This document shows, piece by piece, positions 13,701-21,520 of a stretch of 22,309 nucleotides of DNA. Below the pieces are notes generated by a model. It was not told where the DNA came from. It made no database searches and was given only the letters and a program-made list of their open reading frames with translations. Within the stretch, counting starts at the first letter, position 1; every line of letters begins with the position of its first letter. Source of the stretch: Acidobacteriota bacterium (lineage in GTDB: Bacteria > Acidobacteriota > Terriglobia > UBA7540). The stretch lies in the NCBI GenBank assembly GCA_021784615.1, contig JAJYHU010000056.1, positions 1 to 22,309 on the forward strand, given 5' to 3'. A program made the translations under genes and the position numbers.

Positions 13701-16043
13701 TCAGAGCGCCCGGCGAATCGTTAAATTCCCGCTGCTCGTAAGTTCGGCCACAACGTGCGTGGGTTTTGGAAAACTCAGCACAGCTGCGTTGACAGAAACG
13801 GTATATTCCTTCCCGGTCCATTCCACCATCACGCTGTATTTTTGCTTGTACAGGAAAGGGCCCCACTTGAGGGGTTCGATGGAAGGGTCCAGTGCAAGGG
13901 GATTGAATTCAAACAGGTCGCCAGCCCTGGGCGTGAATCCCACAACGTACCTCAGGATAAGATCGTTCACAATGGCGCACTGCGTCGCCAGGGTATGCTT
14001 CGCCTGGTTGGGCTTGGCGGTAATCGGGTTGTAGGAGTAGGAAGAACTGACACCGTATTTCGTGATCATCTCGATCGTCTTGTGAACGTAGCGCGCCGCC
14101 CTTGCCGGCTCCCCGTTTCGAACCAGAGCGTTGACGATCATCCAGACACCCGAGGTGATCAAAGAGTCTCCGCCGTAGGTCGTCAGGTTAGGGTCGATAT
14201 CAGGGTTGCGAAGCTCCACCGAGGGAATCGGGTAAGGCGAGCCGAATCCTTCGGGATCATCAAGAGCTTCCAGGAGCAGCGCCTTGCGGTGAGGGGTGAC
14301 GATCTGCGCATAAAGCGGCGTGAACCCGCTGATAGCTCGCACCCCCGTGGATTGCCCGTTATCAGCGCGAACGTCACAGTAAAAATTCAACAGCCCATTC
14401 CAGAGACGATCATTGATTTCGTCGGCGCTTTCCCTCGCCAGGCGCTCCATCGACCGAGCATGCTCCGGATTGCCTAATTCCCCATAGGCCCGCATCAGAA
14501 TCCGCCTGAGTTCAACCAGATAGGCGTTGAAATCAACCATGAGGAGCGGAACATCAAAGGCGCGCTGCAGGCCTCCTTTGACGAACGTCTTTTGCACCGG
14601 CTTCCAGCGCAAAGAATAATCGAACTCATCCACCATCATCTGGAAAGGCGTAAGCAAGGACCCCGGCTTGGCCCGCTGCCGCGCCGTCCGCTCATACTCC
14701 GCCATCACGGTCACGTTTTCCTTCAGGAATTTTCGGTCCCCAGTTGCCAGGTATACCTCCCAAATGCCAAGAAAGGAATTCGGCACGGTATAAGGCTGGG
14801 TGAAAAGGAAATCGTAATTTTTCGTTTCCAGTTTCTTCTGTGCCCGGTCAACGGCAGGGTACCAGTCGAAAACGTTCCAGCACTTCCGCTGACTTTGGAG
14901 TGGGTGAAGATAGGAACCGACATTCTCCGCGCCGCAATTGCTTCGAATCAGGTTAATCCCTTGTTTTGCCAGCGAATCGCCATTGAGCCAGCGCTCGGTA
15001 ATCGCGTTCATCGGCGTGTTCCATGACCACTGCCAAATAGCGCCTGTCTTCCATGGGCAGGTGTAAGCGTAAGCGTACGGTTGCCAGGGAATGTCATAGA
15101 GGCTTGAGCGGACAACGTAGAACAGATAGTAGTAAAGCTGGAGCAGCCCGGTGCCGGAGGAGGCAAGCCGCGGAACCCTTGAGGTAAAGTAAGATTTCCA
15201 GCTTTTGCGAGCTTCTTCAAAGATCGCGCGCGGGTTCTCTTCGATTTGTTGGAGCCCTCGGATGACATCCTCGGAGCGGTAACCGGCGCCGAGGAGAATG
15301 CAAACCGGTTCACTAAGGGTCCCGGTGGCTCGATAACCTTCTGGTGTGACCTTGATGCTCAAGTTTCCGGAAAAAGACGGAGCCAGCGACACTCCATCCT
15401 CAAACTGCAAAACCAAATGGTTGTGAATGTTTGCTGCCGAGAAGCGGCGGCTCTGAAAGCTGCCTTCAACGCTGAAATCAACGCGAGGCCCGCGAACGGG
15501 GGTGAGAAGCAGGACGGCATGGTTGCCAAGCACCGCCAGTTCTTCTTTCACAACAGACTCGTTCGCAGACCATAGCCGTTCGATCTTGTGCGGCCACCAT
15601 CGGTAAGCTGTTTCTTTCGCCTGGACCAGAGCGCTCGTCGCATCCTGAAAACAGATTCGTGCCCCAGTGCCGCTAAACTGGTTTTCACTGGAAAGAGAGG
15701 CGTAGTCGAGCCTCCCCTTGAGTTTCGGCCTCTCGCGCACGGGGAAATAGTGAATCCGGGAAATTCCGGGCTCGGCATTAACGTAAACACTCAACTGATT
15801 GTCGGTCAGGAAGCGGATTTCCTTGTTCGCAAGCAAACTTTCCCAATCAAACAGGGGAGAGAGCGGAACGGAACCGGGAACCCAGGGAGGACGCGCCTCC
15901 AATGGCGCAAAACGGCCGCCTTCGGCTGCGGGACTTCCATCGGCGGCAAAGGCCGTGTGTGCATCCTTGACAAGCGCCGCCAGCAATTCCTTTGAAACAA
16001 CAATGCTTCCGCCGAGGATGTTGCAGAATTCCCGTCTCTTCAT
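13701..16043 (-). CDS. Secreted glycoside hydrolase-like protein, (alpha/alpha)6 barrel
   Basis: A 780-aa protein. N-terminus MKRREFCNILGGSIVVS is a Tat-like leader (paired Arg, short hydrophobic stretch), so periplasmic or extracellular. Residues ~45-270 are beta-rich. Residues ~280-720 look like the six-hairpin barrel of GH63/GH37-type enzymes: IWQWSWNTPMNAITERWL, FLGIWEVYLATGDRKFLKE, RLWNGLLNFYCDV and GGDSLITSGVWMIVNALVRN. Residues ~740-780 form a small C-terminal beta domain. Two sites where that clan usually has acidic residues appear altered (WN where WD is common; SYSYNP where an acidic residue usually precedes the Tyr), from memory of the family. Substrate is unknown. ATG with GAGG 4 nt upstream. 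Last gene of the hydrolase operon; TGA is its stop. Confidence 0.75.
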   Translation of the reverse strand: MKRREFCNILGGSIVVSKELLAALVKDAHTAFAADGSPAAEGGRFAPLEARPPWVPGSVPLSPLFDWESLLANKEIRFLTDNQLSVYVNAEPGISRIHYFPVRERPKLKGRLDYASLSSENQFSGTGARICFQDATSALVQAKETAYRWWPHKIERLWSANESVVKEELAVLGNHAVLLLTPVRGPRVDFSVEGSFQSRRFSAANIHNHLVLQFEDGVSLAPSFSGNLSIKVTPEGYRATGTLSEPVCILLGAGYRSEDVIRGLQQIEENPRAIFEEARKSWKSYFTSRVPRLASSGTGLLQLYYYLFYVVRSSLYDIPWQPYAYAYTCPWKTGAIWQWSWNTPMNAITERWLNGDSLAKQGINLIRSNCGAENVGSYLHPLQSQRKCWNVFDWYPAVDRAQKKLETKNYDFLFTQPYTVPNSFLGIWEVYLATGDRKFLKENVTVMAEYERTARQRAKPGSLLTPFQMMVDEFDYSLRWKPVQKTFVKGGLQRAFDVPLLMVDFNAYLVELRRILMRAYGELGNPEHARSMERLARESADEINDRLWNGLLNFYCDVRADNGQSTGVRAISGFTPLYAQIVTPHRKALLLEALDDPEGFGSPYPIPSVELRNPDIDPNLTTYGGDSLITSGVWMIVNALVRNGEPARAARYVHKTIEMITKYGVSSSYSYNPITAKPNQAKHTLATQCAIVNDLILRYVVGFTPRAGDLFEFNPLALDPSIEPLKWGPFLYKQKYSVMVEWTGKEYTVSVNAAVLSFPKPTHVVAELTSSGNLTIRRAL

Positions 16044-16217
16044 ACTTCCTCGCTCTCCGCCCGGATTTTCCGCCTTGTTGGTAATGGCCAGGATTGCGAC
16101 AACTCTTTTTGTGGCGGCGTTCCATGGCCGCCCGCGCCGCGGCGTCCCGCAACCCGACCCCGCAACTTTACCTTACGATTGCCGCTGATGTTCGGCACTC
16201 GAAGCAGCAATGATCCG

Positions 16218-17258
16218 CTATTCCACGACGATGAAGCGCTTGATGCCGACTAAGCCCTCCCCTTTCAATTCCACTTCGTAGTGGCCGGGCGGAGTGCCCT
16301 CAGGGACAACCAGCGTCGCCTTGCCGGGGACCGTAACGGAAACATTTGGAGTGTTCCCCGGTGCAAACGCCAAGCCACGGCTCAAAAGCCGGGCCTGCAT
16401 TTTCGCCTTATGTTTCGGCGGACCCAGCAGAGCCAAGTCACACTTTGCGGATTCGCCCGCATGCAGGGTTCCGACCGCATTGAAACTCGCGAATGCCGGC
16501 CCTTGGGGCTTGCGGAGCACCACCATGAACCAGTTCGTATTTTCGATCGGCAGCGTCCATGCCTCGCCGTCGTTTCTAATCTTGAGCGGAGCGACCGTGG
16601 CCTTCTCGATGTCATAAAGATAAGCGCCTTCGATCGGGCCGCTCACCCCCTTGACGCGCACCGTAAAAGGCTCCCGTTTGGAGGAAATGCCCGTATTGTC
16701 GGGAAAGCGCAGAGGGTCGTTGCTTGCGGCGCGCGCTCCCACCACCACCGAATACCCGGGGCCGTGAAAAAGGCGGCAGGTCACATCGGGAAGCGAGGCC
16801 TGCGGGTCCTTATCCGCCGCCTTGCCCCACACCAGCGTCTCGCCCACGCCTTGCCGCATGGATCGCCAGTTTTCATCCAGTTGCTCCCGCTCAGGAAACT
16901 TCACAGAGCCGTTGCAGCCTCCAATCTCGCCGCTCAGCGAAGCGAACACCGGTCCTCCCGGGAGGTAGATGACAGGACGGTAACCGGGAAGCGCCAAGCG
17001 CATAGGCGGGATATCCCGGGGATAGGTAAACTGCAAGGCGCTATGAAACCATTGGGAGAAAAAGTCTACCGGAGCCTCGGTCATCAAAAGGCCATCGGGG
17101 TTGACGGCCCGCACGGCGCGGCTGACTTTGTCCAGGAGATGCTGGATCCACTGGTTGTAGCCGAATGGCGTGTCGTGCTGGTGCGCCGGGTTGTAGCAGG
17201 TGAGGAAATAAAAACCCAGCGAGTCGAGACGGACTCCGTCCGCGCCCGTCTCACGCAC
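16218..17258 (-). CDS. C-terminal half of TGA-interrupted DUF6259-like glycoside hydrolase
   Basis: This frame is the direct continuation of 17301-18683: after the TGA, 14 sense codons (TDWQDYLAATAARL) lead without a frame change into GTG 17258. It holds the second half of a (beta/alpha)8 barrel, with the likely catalytic Asp in GADGVRLDSLGF and a conserved Glu in GLLMTEAPVDFF, then a C-terminal beta-sandwich (ATLVVPEGTPPGHYEVELKG). As an independent protein it would have no signal peptide, no good ribosome site at GTG 17258 and only part of the barrel, so independent function is unlikely. Stop is TAG. Confidence 0.7.
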   Translation of the reverse strand: MRETGADGVRLDSLGFYFLTCYNPAHQHDTPFGYNQWIQHLLDKVSRAVRAVNPDGLLMTEAPVDFFSQWFHSALQFTYPRDIPPMRLALPGYRPVIYLPGGPVFASLSGEIGGCNGSVKFPEREQLDENWRSMRQGVGETLVWGKAADKDPQASLPDVTCRLFHGPGYSVVVGARAASNDPLRFPDNTGISSKREPFTVRVKGVSGPIEGAYLYDIEKATVAPLKIRNDGEAWTLPIENTNWFMVVLRKPQGPAFASFNAVGTLHAGESAKCDLALLGPPKHKAKMQARLLSRGLAFAPGNTPNVSVTVPGKATLVVPEGTPPGHYEVELKGEGLVGIKRFIVVE

Positions 17259-17300
17259 CAGCCGCGCGGCCGTCGCCGCCAGGTAATCCTGCCAGTCCGT

Positions 17301-17303
17301 TCA
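17301..17303 (-). other. In-frame TGA codon 461 of the DUF6259-like hydrolase gene
   Basis: Context on the minus strand is CAC GGC TGA ACG GAC TGG. Reading through yields one 821-codon gene (18683 to 16218) whose sequence is family-like on both sides (LHMCHG before, TDWQDYL after). The stop is ~26 codons before the probable catalytic Asp, so termination would remove the active site. A single change from TGG, CGA, GGA or TGC/TGT would explain it. No convincing selenocysteine hairpin follows. Confidence 0.75.
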
Positions 17304-18683
17304 GCCGTGGCACATGTGGAGGAAACCTTGTTTCGTGTAATTCCCTGTAGTCGTTCCGTCTTTGTGCATCAGGGACCAGCGCTGCGCCTTGCCGGATTTG
17401 GCCAAATTGCTTGTCTCGTGGACGATGTAGCCCTCAACGTAGAAGAGAAAACGGAATCCCAGCCGATGGATCTTCTCGATGCCCTCCTTGAGCGCCGGCG
17501 CTCCGCCCATATCGGTTCGGATAACGTAGTCGCCGTCTGCATGCAAGTTGCGCAAGGCCGATCCCTGCATATAGAAAGCGAATTCGATCAAGTCCACGGG
17601 GCGTTCGCGATAGAGTTCGGGAAGCTCGGTGAAACCATTCAAGGGATGCGTCAGTGAGCTATTTCCGCCGGGTTTCAACCCGCCCTTCTTGGCGAACCAC
17701 ATGCCCGTCCAGGCGTCGATGCCCTTCGCCCATTGGGGCGTCTCGGCCATCTTGAAGGTGTCGCCGAACCACGTGTTGTAAGCCCGCGCCACCGGCTTCC
17801 AATCCCCGTTGCCGATCATCAATCGCGTTGTGGGGGCTCGCCAGCTCTCGCCGGGGGCAAGCGTCGCGGCGGGGAAATAAACCACCTCAATCCGGGGCTT
17901 GGGAAAGTGGAACCACTTGTTCCGAATCTCCCCGTCCAGCACCATCATCCCGAAATATTCTCTCGCCTTGCGGTCAAACAGGGTGTGCCACTGCATGGAC
18001 GCCCTCCCGCCGTTGCCATAAATCCCCTCGCCCCCCGACCAGGCCGGAGCAAAGGCGCCACCTCCGCGTTCCACCGTCTGGAGGTTCGTAGAGCCGTTGG
18101 ATCCCAGGCGGAAACCGGAGATTGCGGGGAAAGCCGACATCAGCTCGGCCGCAACCGGACTGATGTTGGTGACGGTCAGATTCCATTCGGAGGCGCCACC
18201 CTGGTCGGGAAGCCATGCTTCCAGATCCACACGCCAGCGGCCCGCGGTGTCTTTATAAGTCAGATCGAGCGCCAAGCCTGCCAGCGTGCGCCGAAAGGAG
18301 CGGCTGACCAGGCGGCACTTCAAGGGATCGATGATCGAGCCCGCAATGCCGGCAGGATCGACGGGATCGCCTTTGGCGTTTACATCGAAGTCCCCATGAA
18401 AGTCGGAAAAGATTCTGAAAGGTCCGCCGTCACCGGCCCGGTCCTTCAAATATTCGTCGTCTCGCAACACATTCTTCAGGCTTACCAGTTCACCCGTCCG
18501 CGCATCAAAAGCGATGCGCGCTGTTTCATTTTCCAGGCCCATCTCGGATAGGGTGTCGATGGATCGGACTTCGGCAGGGGAGAGTGGTCGCGCGCCGTTG
18601 TTCAACCTTGCCAGCAATTCATCAGCCTGTGAAATGACAAGGCTTCCCCCCAGTATGCTACAGAAGGTCCGTCTCTTCATCAT
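17301..18683 (-). CDS. N-terminal half of TGA-interrupted DUF6259-like glycoside hydrolase
   Basis: 460 codons to the in-frame TGA. The start is ATG ATG with GAGGAG just upstream. Leader MKRRTFCSILGGSLVIS has a Tat-like Arg pair and closely resembles the leader of the next gene. Residues ~45-290 form a mutarotase-like beta domain (LENETARIAFDARTGELVSL, SPVAAELMSAFPAISGF). From ~320 the first strands and helices of a (beta/alpha)8 barrel follow (IDAWTGMWFAKKGG, LGFRFLFYVEGYIVHE), ending at FLHMCHG. The family, as I recall it, is a GH31/GH36-like group of unknown specificity. Middle gene of the operon: 86 bp after the GH95-like gene and 174 bp before the six-hairpin hydrolase. Confidence 0.75.
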   Translation of the reverse strand: MMKRRTFCSILGGSLVISQADELLARLNNGARPLSPAEVRSIDTLSEMGLENETARIAFDARTGELVSLKNVLRDDEYLKDRAGDGGPFRIFSDFHGDFDVNAKGDPVDPAGIAGSIIDPLKCRLVSRSFRRTLAGLALDLTYKDTAGRWRVDLEAWLPDQGGASEWNLTVTNISPVAAELMSAFPAISGFRLGSNGSTNLQTVERGGGAFAPAWSGGEGIYGNGGRASMQWHTLFDRKAREYFGMMVLDGEIRNKWFHFPKPRIEVVYFPAATLAPGESWRAPTTRLMIGNGDWKPVARAYNTWFGDTFKMAETPQWAKGIDAWTGMWFAKKGGLKPGGNSSLTHPLNGFTELPELYRERPVDLIEFAFYMQGSALRNLHADGDYVIRTDMGGAPALKEGIEKIHRLGFRFLFYVEGYIVHETSNLAKSGKAQRWSLMHKDGTTTGNYTKQGFLHMCHG

Positions 18684-18769
18684 TCTCCTCTTGCCTCAAA
18701 GTTATTCAACTCCAAAGTCATGCCCTGCACTTTGGTCCTGGGGCAGGGCTGCCTCAGTAATCCGGAAAG

Positions 18770-19555
18770 CTAGAAGAACCGCATCATGCCAATGCGATTT
18801 CCGTTCCACGTTTTGGGTGACTGGTTGGTTCCGTGCCGGGGCTCGGGAAATTCAGGTTCGGTTGCCGCCCGGCCGATGGGAAAAACCAGATAGGCTGAAC
18901 CCGCCTTGGACTCGAACATCGCGATTCCCGCTTCGGTTTTCACGGGCGCCGGCCGCCCGGAGGCAAGCTCCTGCACCTGGATCTGCTCTTGGGACCACGG
19001 GTTCTCGATCCGGCAGGTTCCGCCTTTCAAGCTTTCCACCCGCAGGGGCTGGACTTCCCCGCCCTTGCATGTGGCGGCAACAACAAAAGCGCCCACGGCA
19101 CGCAACTTGAAGCTGGCGTCCCGCCAGGCCGCTGGGAGGGCGGGAAACACCCGGATCACTCCGTCGTGGCTTTGCAGCAGCATCTCGTTGAGAGTGGCCA
19201 TCAGTTGTCCCCCGCCTTCGAGCGACGGCATATCGAACCACTCGCTGAGCAGTTGGGCGCGTTCTTTGGTCCGCCGCCCGTCTCGAATGATGGCAGGAGT
19301 GTCAACGGTCCATCGATTCGCCGAGTAAACAGGCGCGTTAGGCGTTAGCGAATCTTCCGTATAGAAGCCCTGCGGCAGAACCTGCGACTCCTTCGTAATA
19401 TGAGTGATGACTTTGAGAGCGTGATCTCCCAAACCCAGGCGGGCTGACGCCACCGCAGGGGAAAGATAAAACATGAACCCCCCGGGCTTCACGTCGAGGA
19501 CGGTATCCACTGCCACGCCGAACATCGGGGTGCCGCGCTCGGCCAGCCCAATCAC
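18770..19555 (-). CDS. C-terminal part of TGA-interrupted GH95-like/DUF5703 hydrolase
   Basis: Begins at the codon immediately after the in-frame TGA (TGA GTG) and continues the frame of 19556-21394. It carries the end of the (alpha/alpha)6 barrel and the C-terminal beta domain. SLEGGGQLMATLNEMLLQSH followed by GVIRVFPALPAAW is the typical GH95-type closing motif; the Glu in SLEGGG aligns with the Asp of classical GH95 enzymes (inference). Separate translation from the GTG is conceivable but there is no ribosome site, and alone the fragment lacks most of the barrel and any export signal. Stop is TAG. Confidence 0.7.
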   Translation of the reverse strand: MIGLAERGTPMFGVAVDTVLDVKPGGFMFYLSPAVASARLGLGDHALKVITHITKESQVLPQGFYTEDSLTPNAPVYSANRWTVDTPAIIRDGRRTKERAQLLSEWFDMPSLEGGGQLMATLNEMLLQSHDGVIRVFPALPAAWRDASFKLRAVGAFVVAATCKGGEVQPLRVESLKGGTCRIENPWSQEQIQVQELASGRPAPVKTEAGIAMFESKAGSAYLVFPIGRAATEPEFPEPRHGTNQSPKTWNGNRIGMMRFF

Positions 19556-19558
19556 TCA
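19556..19558 (-). other. In-frame TGA codon 613 of the GH95-like hydrolase gene
   Basis: Context on the minus strand is CCC AGC TGA GTG ATT GGG. Readthrough gives one 874-codon gene (21394 to 18770). The flanking protein, VFPS before and VIGL after, looks like an ordinary family stretch, where Gly or another small residue would fit. A weak stem (GCC/GGC around loop GAGCGC, outer GGG/CCC) begins 9 nt downstream but is too poor to call a selenocysteine element. Confidence 0.75.
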
Positions 19559-21394
19559 GCTGGGGAAAACCGGCGCCAGTTCACATTCGAACGACATGCC
19601 GTAGAGCCGCTGCCCTTTCTTGATCACCACGCCTTCCACCCCGTCGGACGCCTTCGTCGTGGTGAAATTCACCAGGGAAACGCCTGAGCTGAACACTTTG
19701 GAGATCGGCTTGCCTTCCAGATTCACTCCAGGCCCGTAGGTGCTGAATTCCACCAGATGATCGCAAACCTCCCGCCAGCGCGGGCGTATCTCCGCATCCA
19801 CGCCGAGGATTTCGCTGGCGCGGATACAGGCCGGGAAGGACTGGCGAATCGAGCTGAGGTCCGTAATGCTGTCCTTCTGGAGAATAGCGCTCTCGTACGC
19901 GCTCGACTTCGGCACGTGATAGATTCCTTCCGAATCCTTTTCCAGATAATCCAGATAAAACTGCGCGCAGGCTTTCATAACCGGATAGGCCTGGGCCTCC
20001 AAAAACTCCCGGTCAAGCGTGTATTGATAGTGCCGCCACAAATCCATGGCGATTTGCGTGCCCGGGGTCAGGTTGTTACTCACGCCGGAACGGGCTTGTT
20101 CTCCGCGCCGGTTCGCGACGTCCGCATACCACGCGCCCCCCGTATGGTGCACCAGGCGCGCGTCAGCCTCGGCCTGCTTCAGCATCTCGGAGCGGTAGCG
20201 GTTGTAGGGAACAGCCAGCTCCGGATGATTGGAGGCATGGACAGGCCAATAGGGTTGTTGTTCGTTCCAATGGTAGTAATGTCCCCAGCGGCGCGCATCG
20301 TGATTCGGCGTCCACAGGCTCCCGCAAAAAGGCGGTGGATAGGCGCCCTGGGAGCTGACGGCCAGCTGGTAGAGCGTCACATAATAGAGGTTTTCCAGGT
20401 ACTCCTCAGGAATCTGGAGGTAAGATTGCTCCCAGAATTCCGCCCAGCGCCGGGCATGTCGGCGTTCAAGCGTTTCATAGCCCTGCCGCACCGCTTCATC
20501 CACCTTGCGCCGCGCCGCTTCAAGCGGAAAACGGTCTTCTTCACTGGTGACAACCGCCAGATAAACCTGCCCGCGCACCCTCATCGCGGGATTCGTGACC
20601 ATCGCGGCAAGGTGGGAATTTCGCACCACCGTCTTGAATGGGCCGCCCACAAAGCGCGCCACCACGGCAAAAGAAATCTGCCGCAGCTTTTGCTCGATCC
20701 AAATGTGGGCCGGGTCCGCTCCCGCCCGAATACCTTCCAGCCCGGTATCGGTGGCGGCCGGAACGTATTGACTATACCAGTGGAAAAACCGGCGGCTGCC
20801 CCAGCGCCACAGCTCGATTTCACGGCTCACGGGCTCTCGCGTGGACTCATCATAGTCGAGGACGAGGACGCCGGGCTTGGAGCATCCCCAGGCAGCCACC
20901 TTCACGCTGCCCAATGGCGACTTGGAATCCACCGCCGCCCGTGCCCGATAGAGATCGAGCCGGGCTTGAAAATCGTTGAGGTACATTCGATCGAGCAGCG
21001 GCGTGCTGTTGCGAACCGTCAACGTGGCGCCGCCCACCAGCGCCGTGGCCTTTTCCTCCCAGGCGGGACTCCAGATCCAATCCGGAGGGTAGTCGGCGGG
21101 CTGGTCGTCCCATAAGTTGGATTTGTTAATGGTCATCGTCACGCCTTCGGGAGGCGTCCAGACCAGCGCCGTGGTGTCGCCATCTCCGACGGGCAATCCC
21201 TCCACAGGCCGGGTTGCCGGTGAAAGATAAACCACGTCGTGCTGGGCCAGGAGGGCTTCGTAGTCAGGGCTTGCCACTCCGCCATTTGTCGCCCCTTCGC
21301 CAGCCGTGGGGGCGCTCCTTGAAAAGCCTTTGGCGGCGCGTGGCAGGCAGGCTAGCGCCGCGGCGAGCCGCTTCACAAAACTTCTTCGCTCCAT
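19556..21394 (-). CDS. N-terminal part of TGA-interrupted GH95-like/DUF5703 hydrolase
   Basis: 612 codons to the in-frame TGA. ATG is preceded by GGAGGGG with a 2-nt gap. Leader MERRSFVKRLAAALACLPRA is a Tat-type signal (Arg pair, hydrophobic run). Residues ~45-270 match the beta domain seen in DUF5703/GH95-like proteins (DVVYLSPATRPVEGLPVGDG, MTINKSNLWDDQPADYPPDW). Residues ~300-610 begin an (alpha/alpha)6 barrel (WAEFWEQSYLQIPEEYLENL, GHYYHWNEQQPYWPVHASNH). Proteins of this group remove alpha-linked sugars such as fucose or galactose from polysaccharides; the substrate here is unknown. First gene of the operon, 125 bp after the rhomboid gene. Confidence 0.78.
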   Translation of the reverse strand: MERRSFVKRLAAALACLPRAAKGFSRSAPTAGEGATNGGVASPDYEALLAQHDVVYLSPATRPVEGLPVGDGDTTALVWTPPEGVTMTINKSNLWDDQPADYPPDWIWSPAWEEKATALVGGATLTVRNSTPLLDRMYLNDFQARLDLYRARAAVDSKSPLGSVKVAAWGCSKPGVLVLDYDESTREPVSREIELWRWGSRRFFHWYSQYVPAATDTGLEGIRAGADPAHIWIEQKLRQISFAVVARFVGGPFKTVVRNSHLAAMVTNPAMRVRGQVYLAVVTSEEDRFPLEAARRKVDEAVRQGYETLERRHARRWAEFWEQSYLQIPEEYLENLYYVTLYQLAVSSQGAYPPPFCGSLWTPNHDARRWGHYYHWNEQQPYWPVHASNHPELAVPYNRYRSEMLKQAEADARLVHHTGGAWYADVANRRGEQARSGVSNNLTPGTQIAMDLWRHYQYTLDREFLEAQAYPVMKACAQFYLDYLEKDSEGIYHVPKSSAYESAILQKDSITDLSSIRQSFPACIRASEILGVDAEIRPRWREVCDHLVEFSTYGPGVNLEGKPISKVFSSGVSLVNFTTTKASDGVEGVVIKKGQRLYGMSFECELAPVFPS

Positions 21395-21501
21395 TTCCCC
21401 TCCCTTGGACCGATGTGCAGGGTGATCCGGAGACTATCAAAAACCGCATCCACGGTCACAGCTCTTGATGGGGCCGCGTATTCTTCAGCCGGTTCTCAAA
21501 T

Positions 21502-21520
21502 ATCCGATCGTGCTTCGGAT
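21502..21520 (-). terminator. Hairpin at the end of the rhomboid gene
   Basis: On the minus strand ATCCGA (21520-21515), a 7-nt loop and TCGGAT (21507-21502) form a perfect 6-bp stem that begins within the TGA stop of the rhomboid gene and is followed by ATTTGA. The T-run is poor, so terminator activity is uncertain. Confidence 0.3.

Noticed and set aside
17259..17303. Selenocysteine at the TGA in a Cys-His-Gly-stop (CxxU-like) context
   Set aside because: The spacing mimics a redox motif, but downstream sequence offers only a 4-bp stem (CAGG/CCTG) and a loopless GC palindrome, not a bacterial selenocysteine element. A glycoside hydrolase barrel is also an unlikely site.
16281..17657. 458-codon plus-strand frame spanning the site of the in-frame TGA
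   Set aside because: Considered because the opposite-strand gene is interrupted here. It has no family motifs and a shadow-like Arg/His/Pro composition, while the interrupted minus-strand gene reads as a clear glycoside hydrolase on both sides.
19757..21115. 452-codon plus-strand frame
   Set aside because: Antisense shadow of the GH95-like gene; no recognisable domain.
16218..21394. Genome-wide reassignment of TGA to Trp or Gly
   Set aside because: TGA ends the BON lipoprotein, the HTH_17 protein, the 780-aa hydrolase and the rhomboid at natural-looking C-termini.
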